Assembly (NCBI RefSeq): GCF_025024155.1 | Contig: NW_026251727.1 | Coordinates: 1 to 64,000 of the forward strand | Length of the DNA stretch: 64,000 nucleotides | Direction: 5' to 3' | Source of the DNA: Gamsiella multidivaricata | Taxonomy: Eukaryota > Mortierellomycota > Mortierellomycetes > Mortierellales > Mortierellaceae | Shown here: in pieces, positions 10,999-22,092 of the stretch | Layout: every line of letters starts with the position of its first letter | Numbering within the stretch: the first letter of the stretch is position 1 | The notes under the pieces: generated by a model | Seen by the model: the letters and a program-made list of their open reading frames with translations, nothing else | Told to the model about the DNA's origin: nothing | The model's database searches: none | Program-made: the position numbers and the translations under genes

Positions 10999-13917
10999 TG
11001 GGAGAGCTGCCGGGTGGGAGTGTCAAGCCTGGATGATGGATCTAGAGCTGAGGGGGAGGGGTGGCGAGGGAGAAGGAGGAAGAAAGGATGATGAAAGAGC
11101 ACAGGATGCCGCCTAATAGCAAAAAAGAAATAAGAATGGAATGCGAGGCGTCAGTTTCAAGCGTATTATTTCTTTCGTGTGAACCCCCGGATGGCGACAC
11201 AGACAGAGATTGGTATTGGCCAATAGTCCGAATTCGATCCGAAGTCCGGCAGATGCCGACCTGGAGCTGGCGCTAGAGAATCTGGCTCTCGGTCCCCCCT
11301 TCTCTTTGTCCAGTGGCGACAGAACAGATAAACCATTGTAAGGGACAGGCAGCAAGCCATGCGCATCCACCTTCTCGTCTTCTTTTTAATTATTTACTGC
11401 CCTTCCGTATTTTTAATTATGCGGGACCTTTTCGGTTCACCCTCGTTCGTCAGGATCAACAAGCAGGCTGTAGCAGTTGTATGAGAGGCACAAAAGAAGA
11501 GGAAGAAAAGCCAGGGAGCGTAGGGGAAGAAAAAAAAAGAATGCGAGGGGACCAGGAGTATCTGGATACTGGGCTGTAGGAGGTGGTATTGTTGGATGGG
11601 TTGTCGGGCGGATACAGGAGACAGCATTGTTGAGGGTGAACACTAGTGCTTTCTCCCCTCCCGCCCTTGGCTGTTTTTTTTATTGTTTTATTACAATTAC
11701 CTCTGCACAGGACAGACAAAGGGCCGAGATGAGGATTCTGATGCAGATGAACAGAGATGGCGGGATCAAGGACAAGAGAGGGAAGAAGGGGAGGAGGGGG
11801 GAGGAGGGGGGAGGAGTGTGGGGCGGAGGAAGGGGGAGGCGTGGAGAGGATGAGAGGCAGCACACAGTGAGGGGAAGGTGCAGCTGGGTGGGGCGGAGGA
11901 GAGGTGGGCAGTGGCAGTGGGGATCCGCAGAAAGAGATAACGAAGAAGAGGACGAAGAGGGGGAAGCCCAGAAAGAAAAGGGAGCGCTGTCTGTGCCTGG
12001 CGAAGTGTATTCTATTCTTACTTCCCTCACTCTCTCGCCTGCACTCTCAATTAGATTGGCCGTGTTGTAATAGCCCCAATATTAACCAACCAATACCCAC
12101 GGCAGATGCCAATCAGAATCAGGACGCTGTTAGAGTTGAACGGTACACATGTAGGCGACCAAGGTAGTCGACATACTGTAAACAACCTCCTTCTTCGCTC
12201 GCCTGTCGGGTTTTCTGTTTTCTTGCTTTCTCTTGTGCAATCTGCAATCTGCAATGTGCACAGTGTGCCATCAAAAGATATCGCTTTCTTTACATAGTCC
12301 ATTGGCTAGGCTTCATGTTAGTCTCTTTCTCTCTCGGTCTCTCTCACACTTACGGTTTGTACTCTCCCAGGTACGGTATTGTACAACGGCAGAGCCGAAT
12401 TGATACAACTAACAAGGAGGAAGACAGACTCAAATGCCCAACCATAACCTTGTGCAATCAACAACATGCTTGAAGAACACACATCCATTCTGTCCCTCGA
12501 CCGTTGGCAATTGACTGGTGTCTGCTGCATCTGTTCCTCAGTGATCCACTGGTCTAGCTAATAGATTATGCCCTCATCTCAAAGGAGCCAGACTAAAACC
12601 ACCTCTCATTCGTGGAGCCGCAAGGACCAGCCAGGACTTCCTTCCCCGAAAAAATTCCTCGCGGGCACCCCAGTGCTCCGGCTTTCTTTTTCAAAACGGA
12701 GCCAATGCACTGTGGGGGGAGTCTCAGATCGAAATTCGACAGAGTTAGAGCTGGCCAGTGAAGCGCTCGGCTGTGCCTGGATATCTCCGTCTCTCACTCA
12801 CAGGCCAGGCACCACCCACGCACCCACCAACTCCTCAGTCCCAGTTCGGCAGGGGCTCACTGTCGCTCGGTCAAGAAGTAGACTAGAAAACACTGGCCAA
12901 ATCCGAAACTGGGCTCTCGCCTTTTTTTTTTTCTGTCTAGCAACAGAGCCCAGGGATTAGGACAAGACAGGACAGGACGATAAGTGGCTATTCCAACTGC
13001 AAGTTGTCCTGATGGACATACAGGCCATTACAGTACATATTTCATGGCACTATTCAGGAGGGAGCCCGGGTTTTACTCTTGCGACTGTAACCGTTCCCAT
13101 ACGTATTGGTTTCTTTTGTCGCGAATTGCTTGCAATGGCCACACACGTAACCCCAAAGGAGGCGGGTTTGAACTGGAATGTGGGGTAGATTACAACATCA
13201 TTTTTGGGTAACATATTTCTCTCACAACTGTCTACACCCAGCTCGTCTAGGCCCGTTCCTTGAACACAAACAACCTTCAACAGTGACGACCATACGGGAC
13301 CTCAGTTAACAACGGTGCTACACTATGGTTACCATGAACAACAACCCGTTGCTCAACGACATCATTGTTCGCTTAAGTTTCGAAACGCAGCCGTGCAATC
13401 GAGCAGTTGATAGTGTGCGAACCATATGAGTGGTTTGATACGAAGCAGCAAAGCATGTTATTTCCCGGGATACCAAAATAAATGCTCTATCTGATAGCAG
13501 TCTTAATGGAGAAGCATGCCAAAGGCAGGGACGCAATTAGCCATTGTTTGTAGACAAAAAAAGCCCTGAGGAAGATGGCTGTGTTTTTTTATCAGGCGCC
13601 CTGACAGGGCGTCCATATTGACGCGATAGAAGTGAGGCAACAGCCATGACGAGTTACCCTGCAAGAGCGATATGGCGGCTAAACTTCAGGCTAGACTGAG
13701 TGGGCCTATTTTCGCTGTTTATTTTTGTGGAAAGGGGGAACAGCCTGTCATTGACATGACATATTCAGGGTTCCTCTGGGCTGGGCTTGGTTTACATATT
13801 TTAATCCGCACCCGGCGCTGCATCCCTTCCCTCTTCTCTCTCATTCATTCGCAACCTCATTCCTCCCCCTCCCTCCTCCCCCATACCCTATACATATCCC
13901 ACTACTAGATATACACT
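10999..13917. other. Long intergenic region with a purine-rich tract
   Basis: The stretch 11470-12000 is strongly purine-rich on the plus strand (GGAGGGGGGAGGAGG-type runs near 11780-11870), so it is pyrimidine-rich on the sense strand of the divergent glycosyltransferase gene and probably includes its promoter or 5' UTR. From 12050 to 13900 no gene was recognised; several open frames exist but none has a domain or splice support. Confidence 0.5.
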
Positions 13918-14621
13918 ATGCGATCCTCATTGATCCTCTCCGCGGCCATTGCCGTCCTCTCCTCGTCCTTAGTCCTCCACTCAGAGGCCCAGCAGCTGTG
14001 CAATGGCTACGCGGATTTGTGTGCAAAGACATACGAGCAGGTCGCATACGCTACCACCCACAACGCATACGCCTACACCCCTGCCGGTGCACTAGCACTC
14101 AACCAGAACAACGACATTCCAACGCAATTGAATGACGGCGTCAGGGCACTCATGCTCGATGCCTACGACACCCCAAGCAACAACGCAAACGATATCGAGC
14201 TCTGCCATACTTCCTGTACGCATCCACATAAAGAACACTTTCTGCTGCAGCCAACTCCAGGACAAAAAACCATTCTCGCTGACAGTCCATCGTACTCTTT
14301 GTCCTCAATCATAGGTAACTTGCTCGACGCAGGTACACTTTCCAAGACCCTCGGGCAGATCAAGACATTCATGGATGCTAATCCTAACGAGGTTGGCTAT
14401 TTTTTGCTCTGCCTCTTTGCACCGCCAACGGAAAATCAACATCCCTGGGGCAGCGCAGCTCACTAGATTTTCTTTCCTTTTATTGAACAGGTTATCACTA
14501 TCTTCTGGGAAAATGCTGGCAACTTGACGCCTGCACACTTTCAGGTAACACCGAACAGCCTTCATGATGCACTTGGCACCGCCCATTAACTGCGGGCGCT
14601 AGTCGCCTCAATTCAGTCTCT

Positions 14622-14659
<38 letters not shown>

Positions 14660-15535
14660 CCATTATCCTTCAATGGCTCTAGACGGTTTATCAAGCAGCC
14701 GGAATGAGTAATTACCTTTACACACAGCAAGAGAGCGCAGCAGCATGGCCTACATTAGCGACCATGATCTCGAGCGGCAAACGCCTTGTCAACTTTGTGG
14801 ACTCTGGAGCTGATGCCAGTGTGCCATGGTATGGTTTAACGTTTATCCTTGATTTTAATTGCACGGATATTTAAATTGCATGAAATACGAAACAGGACAG
14901 GGAGCAAGAGTACATAAGCGCAGTGTAACAAATTAACACCGTTACATCGCACTGCTTTTTCTTTTGCCGTAGGCTGATGGCAGAGTACGACTTTGTCTTT
15001 GAGACCCCATGGCAGATTTCCAAGGGCGCCGCTTACCCATGCACTGTCGACCGTCCTAAGGATCAGCGGAAGCCGGTATGAGATGTGTCCAAGATTGTCC
15101 CACTTTTATGTCTGTCTATCTGCATAGCTCCATATCCCTGACCTTTTTTCTTTGGTCTCTTTGCGACCGATCTAGATGTATGTCCTGAATCACTTCATCT
15201 CTGGAAACCTCACTGTGGACGGTCAGCAAATTAGCATCCCACAGCCAGGACTTGCTAGCCAAACCAACGGAGCTGACTTGGTCAGCCACGTCAACGACTG
15301 CAAGACAACCTTTAACCAGATGCCCAACTTCCTAGCTGTCGACTTTTACGATAATGGCACTGTCTTCCAAACCCTGGCTTCGGTGAACGGCGTTCAATGG
15401 GACGGCAAGTTGCCCACGCAACATAAATCAGGATCAACTTCTGGAAACGGGGCCGCCTCTGCAATGAGCGGTGTGGGCGCCGTGTCCATCGGAATGGTCG
15501 CTTTGACGACAGTATTGGGCTTTTTGGCTCTTTAA
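13918..15535 (+). CDS. Secreted GPI-anchored PLC-like phosphodiesterase
   Basis: This is a TIM-barrel protein of the PI-PLC X-domain-like superfamily, common on fungal cell surfaces. The exons are 13918-14391, 14491-14544, 14683-14828, 14973-15075 and 15176-15535; all phases match and give 378 aa. A signal peptide (about residues 1-24, ending SEAQQ) is followed by CNGYADLC. ATTHNAYAY carries the first catalytic-type His, VRALMLDAYD a metal-type Asp, and ELCHTSC the second His. Later blocks are VITIFWEN, VNFVDSGADA and MAEYDFVFETPW. The C-terminus is Ser/Gly-rich and ends in a hydrophobic tail (GVGAVSIGMVALTTVLGFLA), typical of a GPI signal. The first intron begins GTTGGC, a weak donor. The natural substrate of this fungal group is not settled, so I do not name one. 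Confidence 0.88.
14623..14656 (+). repeat. CT dinucleotide repeat in an intron
   Basis: An uninterrupted CT repeat forms the polypyrimidine side of the second intron of the PLC-like gene, upstream of the acceptor at 14682. Confidence 0.92.
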
Positions 15536-16217
15536 ATCGGATTGCCTCTCCACCTGTATTTATTTCATCATAAAAAAAGACCCACTGTAGACTTTAAAAT
15601 AAAATCGATATTCAAAAATGGTAGACGCCAGGATAGGTTTGTCTCCCTTTCAACTGTTCTGATGCTCAGCTCAACGCTTTCTTTGGAGCAGGATCGCTTG
15701 TATAATTTACCGTGGGCACAAGTCGGCTCTACCCGTGCTTGGATGTTCACTCCGTTTAATAGTACAGGCCTGCTCACGATCCCATTCTCACGCCATGACC
15801 CGTAGATCCTTGCCGCACCTTACACCCTCCTTAGAACTGACTAAAATGTAGCACCCTTTGAAGGAGACGAAAGGCATCTCTCTGCAGCTCTTTAGACCTC
15901 CTTTCATTATATTTCATTTATCGCATCAGAGGGATTCTTAAAGCTCCTTGAAAATGTCTATTGGTAAATCAACGATCCTTGCTTTCATACATGTTTCCAT
16001 TCCTTGGGATCCGGCTGTTAGGCTACCGTCTTTATGCTAGTAACAGCCTCTATGCCCCCTCTTTGACCTGCTCCTTGTTTTTTCTTCACCCTCGTTTTCT
16101 GCAGCTGAAAAAAAAGGTATATATGTCAGCATCTGTTCCTTCATCGCTCGTTTTCTCGACTCATCTCCGTCATCTAGCAAGAACACATATTCAAAGGCAC
16201 GATCCCTACGCTCCATC
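15536..16217. other. Intergenic, promoter side of the first LPMO-like gene
   Basis: No gene is visible. A TATATA element near 16119 precedes the start codon at 16218 by about 100 nt, within a T- and CT-rich context. Confidence 0.45.
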
Positions 16218-17083
16218 ATGCACGCACAATCGTCGACCGTTGCGGTCGTTATCCTCTCCACCCTTACCCTTCTCAGTCATTTGACAGCTGTCACCAAAGC
16301 CCACTCATGGGCCGACTGCGTCGACTGGAAGTTCAACAACCCCAGTAATCCCGGCTGGGGCGATAATGATGGCGTCTGCCAGGGTTACTGTCGCCGCTTC
16401 CCCATGGGCCATGCCTTTGGAACCCTGGATTCGGATGACCCTTCGCGGCATTACCAACAGGATCACGCGAACCCAGACACAGCACCTCCTTGTGCCGATG
16501 GCCGTCATGGTAAAGATGTCGGGGCCGACGAGACCTTGGCGAACCCACCTGAGGATGGTTACGGGGGTGATTGGGGACCGATGACACATACTCGGGTCGG
16601 AGATAGGCTGTGCGTTCGTTGGCCGGCCAAGAACCATGCTGAAAGCAATGAGGACAATACAATGGTTCAGATCAACCTGTCCAAAAACAAGGATGGGCAG
16701 GACCCTACGCAGCAAGAGCTGTTGAGGAACACAATTGCGGTATTGCCGTACAAGAACTGTGGGCGGGCCTCGTCTACAGATAAGCGGCCTTGTGGGGGTT
16801 GCTTCGAGGTTCCTGTTCGGGCATCGGGCCGGTATCTGCTCCAGTGGCGATGGGCCTTGAACCCGGGCGAGTGGTATACAAGTTGTGCCGTAAGTTTGGT
16901 TTTGGTTTTGGTTTTGGTTTTTTTTTTTTGCTAGGAAACGACGCGTGCAGGCTTACGTACACGTACTGAACTACGACTGACATTTTGCGGCTGTTGGTTT
17001 TTGGTTTTTGGTTTTTGGTTTTTGGTTTTTGGTTTTTTTTCACATAGGATATCCAAATTGGCGGAGACAAGGGCGACGACTAG
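16218..17083 (+). CDS. Secreted LPMO-like protein, paralogue 1
   Basis: The exons are 16218-16889 and 17048-17083 (phase 0), giving 235 aa. A signal peptide of about 28 residues ends in VTKA, so the mature protein would begin HSWADCVDWKFNN. An N-terminal His after the signal is the hallmark of copper 'histidine brace' lytic polysaccharide monooxygenases. Conserved blocks shared with the paralogue at 19021 are CQGY.RRFP, DDPSRHYQQ, VCQ/Cys-rich spacing, DRLCVRWPAKNHAE (a candidate second brace His), CGGCFEVPVRASG and YLLQWRW, and the last exon supplies the ADIQIG end of WYTSCADIQIG. The whole order resembles AA17/AA15-type LPMOs, but I assign this from pattern memory only. Activity and substrate (chitin, pectin or glucan) are unknown. 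The intron is bracketed by T/G repeats. Confidence 0.75.
16898..17040 (+). repeat. Two G/T arrays at the ends of the intron of LPMO-like gene 1
   Basis: A GGTTTT array at 16898-16929 follows the donor, and a GGTTTTT array at 16994-17040 precedes the acceptor. Together they fill more than half of the 158-nt intron. Confidence 0.9.
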
Positions 17084-19020
17084 TGCTGTGGAACCAAGGA
17101 TGGCGTCCATATCGGGCTTAGATTAGATAAAGACCTCCTGTCCAGAGTTTTCGTTTCAATAACCCAGGCATGTTTCATCTTTTAAAATTAATTTGCGGAA
17201 TGGAAAGAAAGAGAGAGGGAATTCAAGAAATCGGAGCAGCCGCATGTGATGCAATAATACGTACATGTAGGGCTGTGTCGAGACATGGAATATCATGTTT
17301 CTAAACCCAATACCCATGGACAAGTCCGCTCCTCTCCATGGGCGCGCACGTCTCGAACGTCGTCTCATTTTTCAATTTCAATCTCAATCTTGAATCTGCA
17401 CCATGTCAAGACAGTTTGTCCGTATAGTCTATAGTCCATGTGTATGTGCGTGTGTCAACTGTACATGTATATACAGCATCCTGGACTGGGAACCACAACT
17501 CCCAGTCTACATGTGCGTATACAGCTACATGTGCATGCCTCTAAGCTCGCTCGATTCCGTCGAGTAGGCACGGGAGAATACAGACAGCAGCAAACAATTG
17601 TTATTTCCTGGGATTGAATGCTGATTTGTTTATACCGCAGGTTGTCGATTGTTTTGCCCATCAATTTCGATGCAATTTGCCTGGTAACACACACACGCAC
17701 ATGGATCTATCCCTCCACACTGCCTTCTCTCTCTCTTTCCACTTTAATCTTTCTTGTGTTTCCATTCTTTCAACCAACCGAACCTTGAACCTGCTGCTGT
17801 GAAGTAGGTTTGCACTAGTCGCCACTGCAATTAATTTTTGCAATTTTTTCCGGGTCCTGAAAAAAAAGCCCTTACTTGAACCTCCACTTTCCCCTCTACT
17901 GCCATGTACAAGTACCCTCGGAGAATGGCTAGGTGACCATGCGTAGGGCTCACGGCTCACGCATATTTTTTTCTTCGTTTCATAAGCAAACGCGCGCACA
18001 TACAGAGACAAGGAGGACAAGGGAAAAAAAAAAGTGGCCGAAAGAGAGAGAGAGAGAGCGTTAGAGCCCCGTCGCATGGTGTTGCCTAGAAAACTAACAT
18101 AGCGACTCGACGAATACCGGGGAAAACTGTGAGACAGGAAGCGCTCCTCCTCTCACCCCTTTTCCCTCGTCATTCCAATTTTTCAATGCCCGGGAAAACT
18201 TAAAGAAACCTGATGAAGAGATGGAGATCATTAGGTCTGGGTGGGTGGTAGGCGGTAAGCGTAACAAATAAAAACAAATAAAAAATACATGGGGCACAAA
18301 CGCAGACCTGCTAGATACAACAAACATGCCGATCATTCTTCTGGGCATGGTCTACAGCAGTGTAGAGTATGATAGGTGCAATACCTCGTTGCACAAGAAT
18401 GGGCGAGGGTTGAGGCGCATGGTCGTTTTAGGCACGAGGAGTGTGATCTTTCTCGGTCTTCGAGGAACCTCATAGAGTCAGTAAATACAGTTAATTGGGC
18501 TTCCCCTGGATTGAATACGAACTGACAAACCTTATTGACAGACAATCGACGCACACCGCGGACTCAATACACAATGCCTCTTCCCAGTTGATTACCGTAA
18601 CCCGACGAGCAGGAAAGATAATAAAGATAATACACTAATGTTTCAACCGCGCCTTTTTGATAGTTTTGGAGTGCTTGTCCAGGGGACGACGAGCCTCTTT
18701 GTGCGACGCATACCGAGAATTGTGTGGCCCAAGGCAAATTGGTTCCATTCAGGAACAAGGAATGTTTCAACGTTGCCTCCATCACCTCTCGTCGGCATAT
18801 AAATACCGGGGGTCCCTCGGTGCCTTGGTGTTCTATGTCAATCCCCCTTCCCTCAGCATCTGCCCCTACTACCTCCACGCTATAGCCATAGCTCACATCC
18901 CAATTCCCCTGAACTACCCTCAGACCCCACCTACGTCTTCAACCTTAACTACTCTCCTCCTTATATAACGAGGCCCTCACCCACCTCTCTCATCTGCATC
19001 ACCCCGTACAGAAACCAACC
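17084..19020. other. Intergenic between the LPMO-like paralogues
   Basis: No coding region was recognised in 1.9 kb. There is a GA repeat near 18040-18058. A TATAAATA box lies at 18798-18805, and a second TATATAA near 18963 is about 60 nt upstream of the next start; both are candidates for the downstream gene. Confidence 0.5.
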
Positions 19021-19849
19021 ATGCTTTTCAAGACCTCCTTCACGGCCCTTGTCGTCGCCTCTCTGGCTGTCTTCTCCACCTACACCCCCCAGGCTGAGGC
19101 TCACTCCTGGATGGACTGCGTTGACTGGAAGTTCAACAACGCCAAGACCCAGGACTGGTCCGACAAGGGAGGCAAGTGTCAGGGTTACGCCCGCCGCTTC
19201 CCTCTCGGCAAGAAGTTCGCCTCCCTGGACTCGGCCTCGCCCAACCGCCACTACCGCCAGCCCAAAAAGAACCCCAACTCCTATCCTTGCTCGGATCGCA
19301 AGCATGGTGAGGAGCGTGGTTCGGACGAGACCCGTGCCAGCCCTGTTGAGAAGGCCTACGGTGGCAAGTATGGTCGCATGACCACTACCACTGTCGGTGA
19401 CACCCTCTGTGTCCGCTGGCCTGCCAAGAACCACGCCACGAAGGACGAGGAGAACCACCCTGTTTTCATCAACCTGTCCAAGGTCCGCGACGGCAAGGAC
19501 ATCTCCCAGAAGGAACTCACCGCCAACAACATTGCTAAATTGAACTACAAGAACTGCAACTCCAAGTTCCCTAACCAGGACCAGCGTGCCTGCGGTGGTT
19601 GCTTCAAGGTTCCCGTCCGTGCCTCCGGTGTCTACCTGCTCCAGTGGAGATGGTTGCTCAATGCCAACGTTAACGAGTGGTACACCAGCTGCGCTGTAAG
19701 TATTATTTACCAAGATCTTGAACAACCTTCACTTCGTCTCGAGAAAAATACCATGCTGCTGCTCGCATAACAGTTTTGCTAATTGTCCCTCTTCATTATT
19801 TTTAATCGTACAATAGGATGTCCGCATCGGACCAAAGTCCAAGAAGTAA
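19021..19849 (+). CDS. Secreted LPMO-like protein, paralogue 2
   Basis: The exons are 19021-19695 and 19817-19849 (phase 0), giving 235 aa. It is clearly paralogous to the gene at 16218, with the same intron position and length. The signal peptide ends QAEA, leaving HSWMDCVDWKFNN as the mature N-terminus. Shared blocks are CQGYARRFPLG, SPNRHYRQ, GDTLCVRWPAKNHA, CGGCFKVPVRASG, YLLQWRW, and WYTSC followed by ADVRIG. Codon use is strongly biased to C-ending codons (TCC, GCC, AAC, AAG), much more than in paralogue 1, which suggests high expression. The C-terminus is short and basic (KSKK). The role is inferred as oxidative attack on a wall polysaccharide; the brace histidines would be His1 and probably the His of AKNHA. 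Confidence 0.77.
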
Positions 19850-20397
19850 AAAAAGAGTGCTTTTCTTTCTCTCTCTCTACTCCACTCATTGAAGATTTAG
19901 GATATGAAGTTTAGAAGGGAGGGGGAAGGGTAGAAAAGAAGCATAGAATGGCTTGACCTCTAGCACAGAGTAATAGCTAGCTCGCCCCCCATTTTCTTTC
20001 CTTTTTTTTTTCTTTTACTACCTTCTTCCCCTGGAGTTACTTCCACAGTTTCACCGGTTCGCGTTCTTGCTGGTCGAGGTCCCGCGAGTTGCTTTCTATA
20101 TACACATTTTCATCATCTTTCGATAAATAAACAATTAAAAAAAAACGCCTAGTCTGTTGAAGCTTTCGCTTCTGATACATGCTCCAAGGAACACTATGGT
20201 CATCTGCAGGCATGATGTTGTTGCTAGTCTACCTACTAATCAATTAACCTACCTTCTGCTTGGCTCATGCGCAAAATTCACAGTTTAACGCGTTTTTTTT
20301 AAAAAAAAAAAAAAAACTGAGCGCTGTCCCTTAAGGAACGCTATACGCCAAAGATATATAGGCCAAAAATAAAAAAGATATCAATATCGTCGCAAAC
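19850..20397. other. Intergenic, 3' flank of the second LPMO-like gene
   Basis: Pyrimidine-rich 3' sequence and A/T runs (about 20293-20317). No gene was recognised. Confidence 0.5.
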
Positions 20398-20414
20398 ATT
20401 CCTTCACAATCCCA
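20398..20414. repeat. Target-site duplication of LINE fragment, left copy
   Basis: ATTCCTTCACAATCCCA is repeated exactly at 21070-21086, directly after the element's poly-A tail. Confidence 0.9.
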
Positions 20415-21069
20415 CGGAGAGTGAGGCAGATTGGGAGGTCAAGGACTTATACCGAGGTTTGGTGCCAACGGGACTCATTGAGACCTGGAAGCAGCTATTT
20501 ACCACCACCAAGTGGATTGCGACGATCATGGTGACAAAGTTCGTGAGCAGGATCGAAGAGTTTGGCAGGACCAAGATATGGAACAAACAATGCGAGGACA
20601 CTGTCGCCTGGGAAAAGTCAGTTGGAATCACCTTCATGAGCAAACGCGCCGGAGGACGCAACGGTGATCGGGGACACCAACGTAGTGTTGGTGATTTCTC
20701 TGATTTGAAAGGGAGACGGTTACTTGCAACGGAGATCCAGGAAGGTAGACGGGCCGCGGATTATAGGGTGCTACAGCATTGCTTGGGGCGAGGGAAGTTG
20801 GACATAATGGAGGGGTTATTCGGTTTAAAAACAACTTTATTAACATTGGATCTGGATTAGGAGACGTGTATCGCGCAACAGGTCACGCAGGAGTTAGGTT
20901 AGGCTAGCTATGCGACATGGGTTATGAATTTGACGCCTCAAGCCAACATAGTTGGTAGGGGATGCGGCTCTGCCGTGCATGGAAGGCATCTATGGCTTCA
21001 AGGCCTTTGCGGACCATGCGTCTTGTGCTCATGGGGATTTATGTTAATAAAAAAAAAAAAAAAAAAAAA
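20415..21069 (+). mobile_element. 5'-truncated LINE-type retrotransposon (3' end)
   Basis: A 655-bp insertion flanked by a 17-bp target-site duplication and ending in a poly-A tail (about 21050-21069), the expected product of target-primed reverse transcription. An open frame runs to a stop near 20860. The segment to about 20680 reads like the C-terminal end of a LINE ORF2 protein (for example RTKIWNKQCEDTVAWEKSVG), although I cannot name the clade. The remaining ~190 nt to the tail is 3' UTR. The copy is dead because only the 3' end is present. Confidence 0.8.
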
Positions 21070-21086
21070 ATTCCTTCACAATCCCA
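21070..21086. repeat. Target-site duplication of LINE fragment, right copy
   Basis: An exact copy of 20398-20414. The first A could belong to the tail. Confidence 0.9.
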
Positions 21087-21681
21087 GGTCCATACATCCA
21101 CACACACATACACATTTTTGACGTTGTATAACTCTACAGATCTACAGATTCGGGTCCAAGGAAACGGGCATTGGGTCCAGGTAAAAAAAAAAAAAAAAAA
21201 AAGAGGGGGATCAACATAAAATCCACAGATACTGACGTATTCCCCTTATTTCCTTGATTTTTTCCTTCATGCCTCCACACATCTCATTTCATGCCTTCTT
21301 CCCCCTCCCTCTCAAGAGACCCACATCATATATCCTTCTTTCATTTCATAATATTTAAAACATCCTTGTTCGTGGTGATAACTATGTTAATCTTTGAATG
21401 GAGAATAGTTTACTCGTATGACCCCAATCTTCAAAAAAAAAAGATCTATTCTTGCTCGAAAGTTTAATTAAAAAGAAAAAAAAATCTTGATAAATGTCGA
21501 ATCCTTCATGAAAAACAGCGATGTATGCAGTCGACGGAAGGGGGATACAGGTCTACCGTGGAGACTATGCAAAGCTGGCTTGAACACGTCAAAGAGTGAG
21601 AACGTTCGTCCGTGCGTCGAAAGGTGTCGACACCATTGACGACGGAATACAAGGCTGCCACGGTGAATTAGGACAATGGAC
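21087..21681. other. Sequence between the two LINE copies
   Basis: A/T-rich with an A-run at 21183-21202 and a CA-rich patch near 21100. No gene was recognised. Confidence 0.5.
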
Positions 21682-22066
21682 TTTTTTTTTTTTTATTAAC
21701 ATAAATCCTCATGAGCACGAGACGCATGGTCCGCAAAGGCCTTGAAGCCATAGATGCCTTCCATGCACGGCAGAGCCGCATCCCCTACCAACTATGTTGG
21801 CTTGAGGCGTCAAATTCATAACCCATGTCGCATAGCTAGTCTAACCTAACTCCTACGTGACCTGTTGCGCGGTACACGTCTCCTAATCCAGACCCAATGT
21901 TAATAAAGTTGTATTTGAACCGAATAAACCCTCCATTATGTCCAACTTCCCTCGCCCCAAACAATGTTGCAGCACCTTATGATTTGCGGTCCGTCTACCT
22001 TCCTGGATCTTCGCTGCAAGTAACCGTCTCCCTTTCAAATCAGAGAAATCACCAACACTACGTTGG
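21682..22066 (-). mobile_element. Second LINE 3' fragment, opposite orientation
   Basis: The reverse complement of this segment matches 20677-21069 over its whole length with scattered substitutions and small gaps. It starts at CCAACGTAGTGTTGGTG and ends in a poly-A tail (poly-T on plus at 21682-21694). The two copies form an imperfect inverted repeat of about 390 bp with a 610-bp spacer. It is truncated further than copy 1. A 26-nt poly-T run (22067-22092) directly abuts its truncated end. Confidence 0.85.
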
Positions 22067-22092
22067 TTTTTTTTTTTTTTTTTTTTTTTTTT
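22067..22092 (+). repeat. Poly-T tract, 26 nt
   Basis: It abuts the truncated 5' end of the second LINE copy. It may be the poly-A tail of an older element into which that copy inserted. Confidence 0.9.

Noticed and set aside
12568..12960. 130-aa plus-strand open frame
   Set aside because: No domain, no splice context and mixed composition; it looks like chance in GC-balanced intergenic DNA.
18961..19725. 254-aa minus-strand open frame
   Set aside because: It is the antisense shadow of the highly C-biased second LPMO-like exon; its Val/Leu/Gly-rich content is typical of such shadows.
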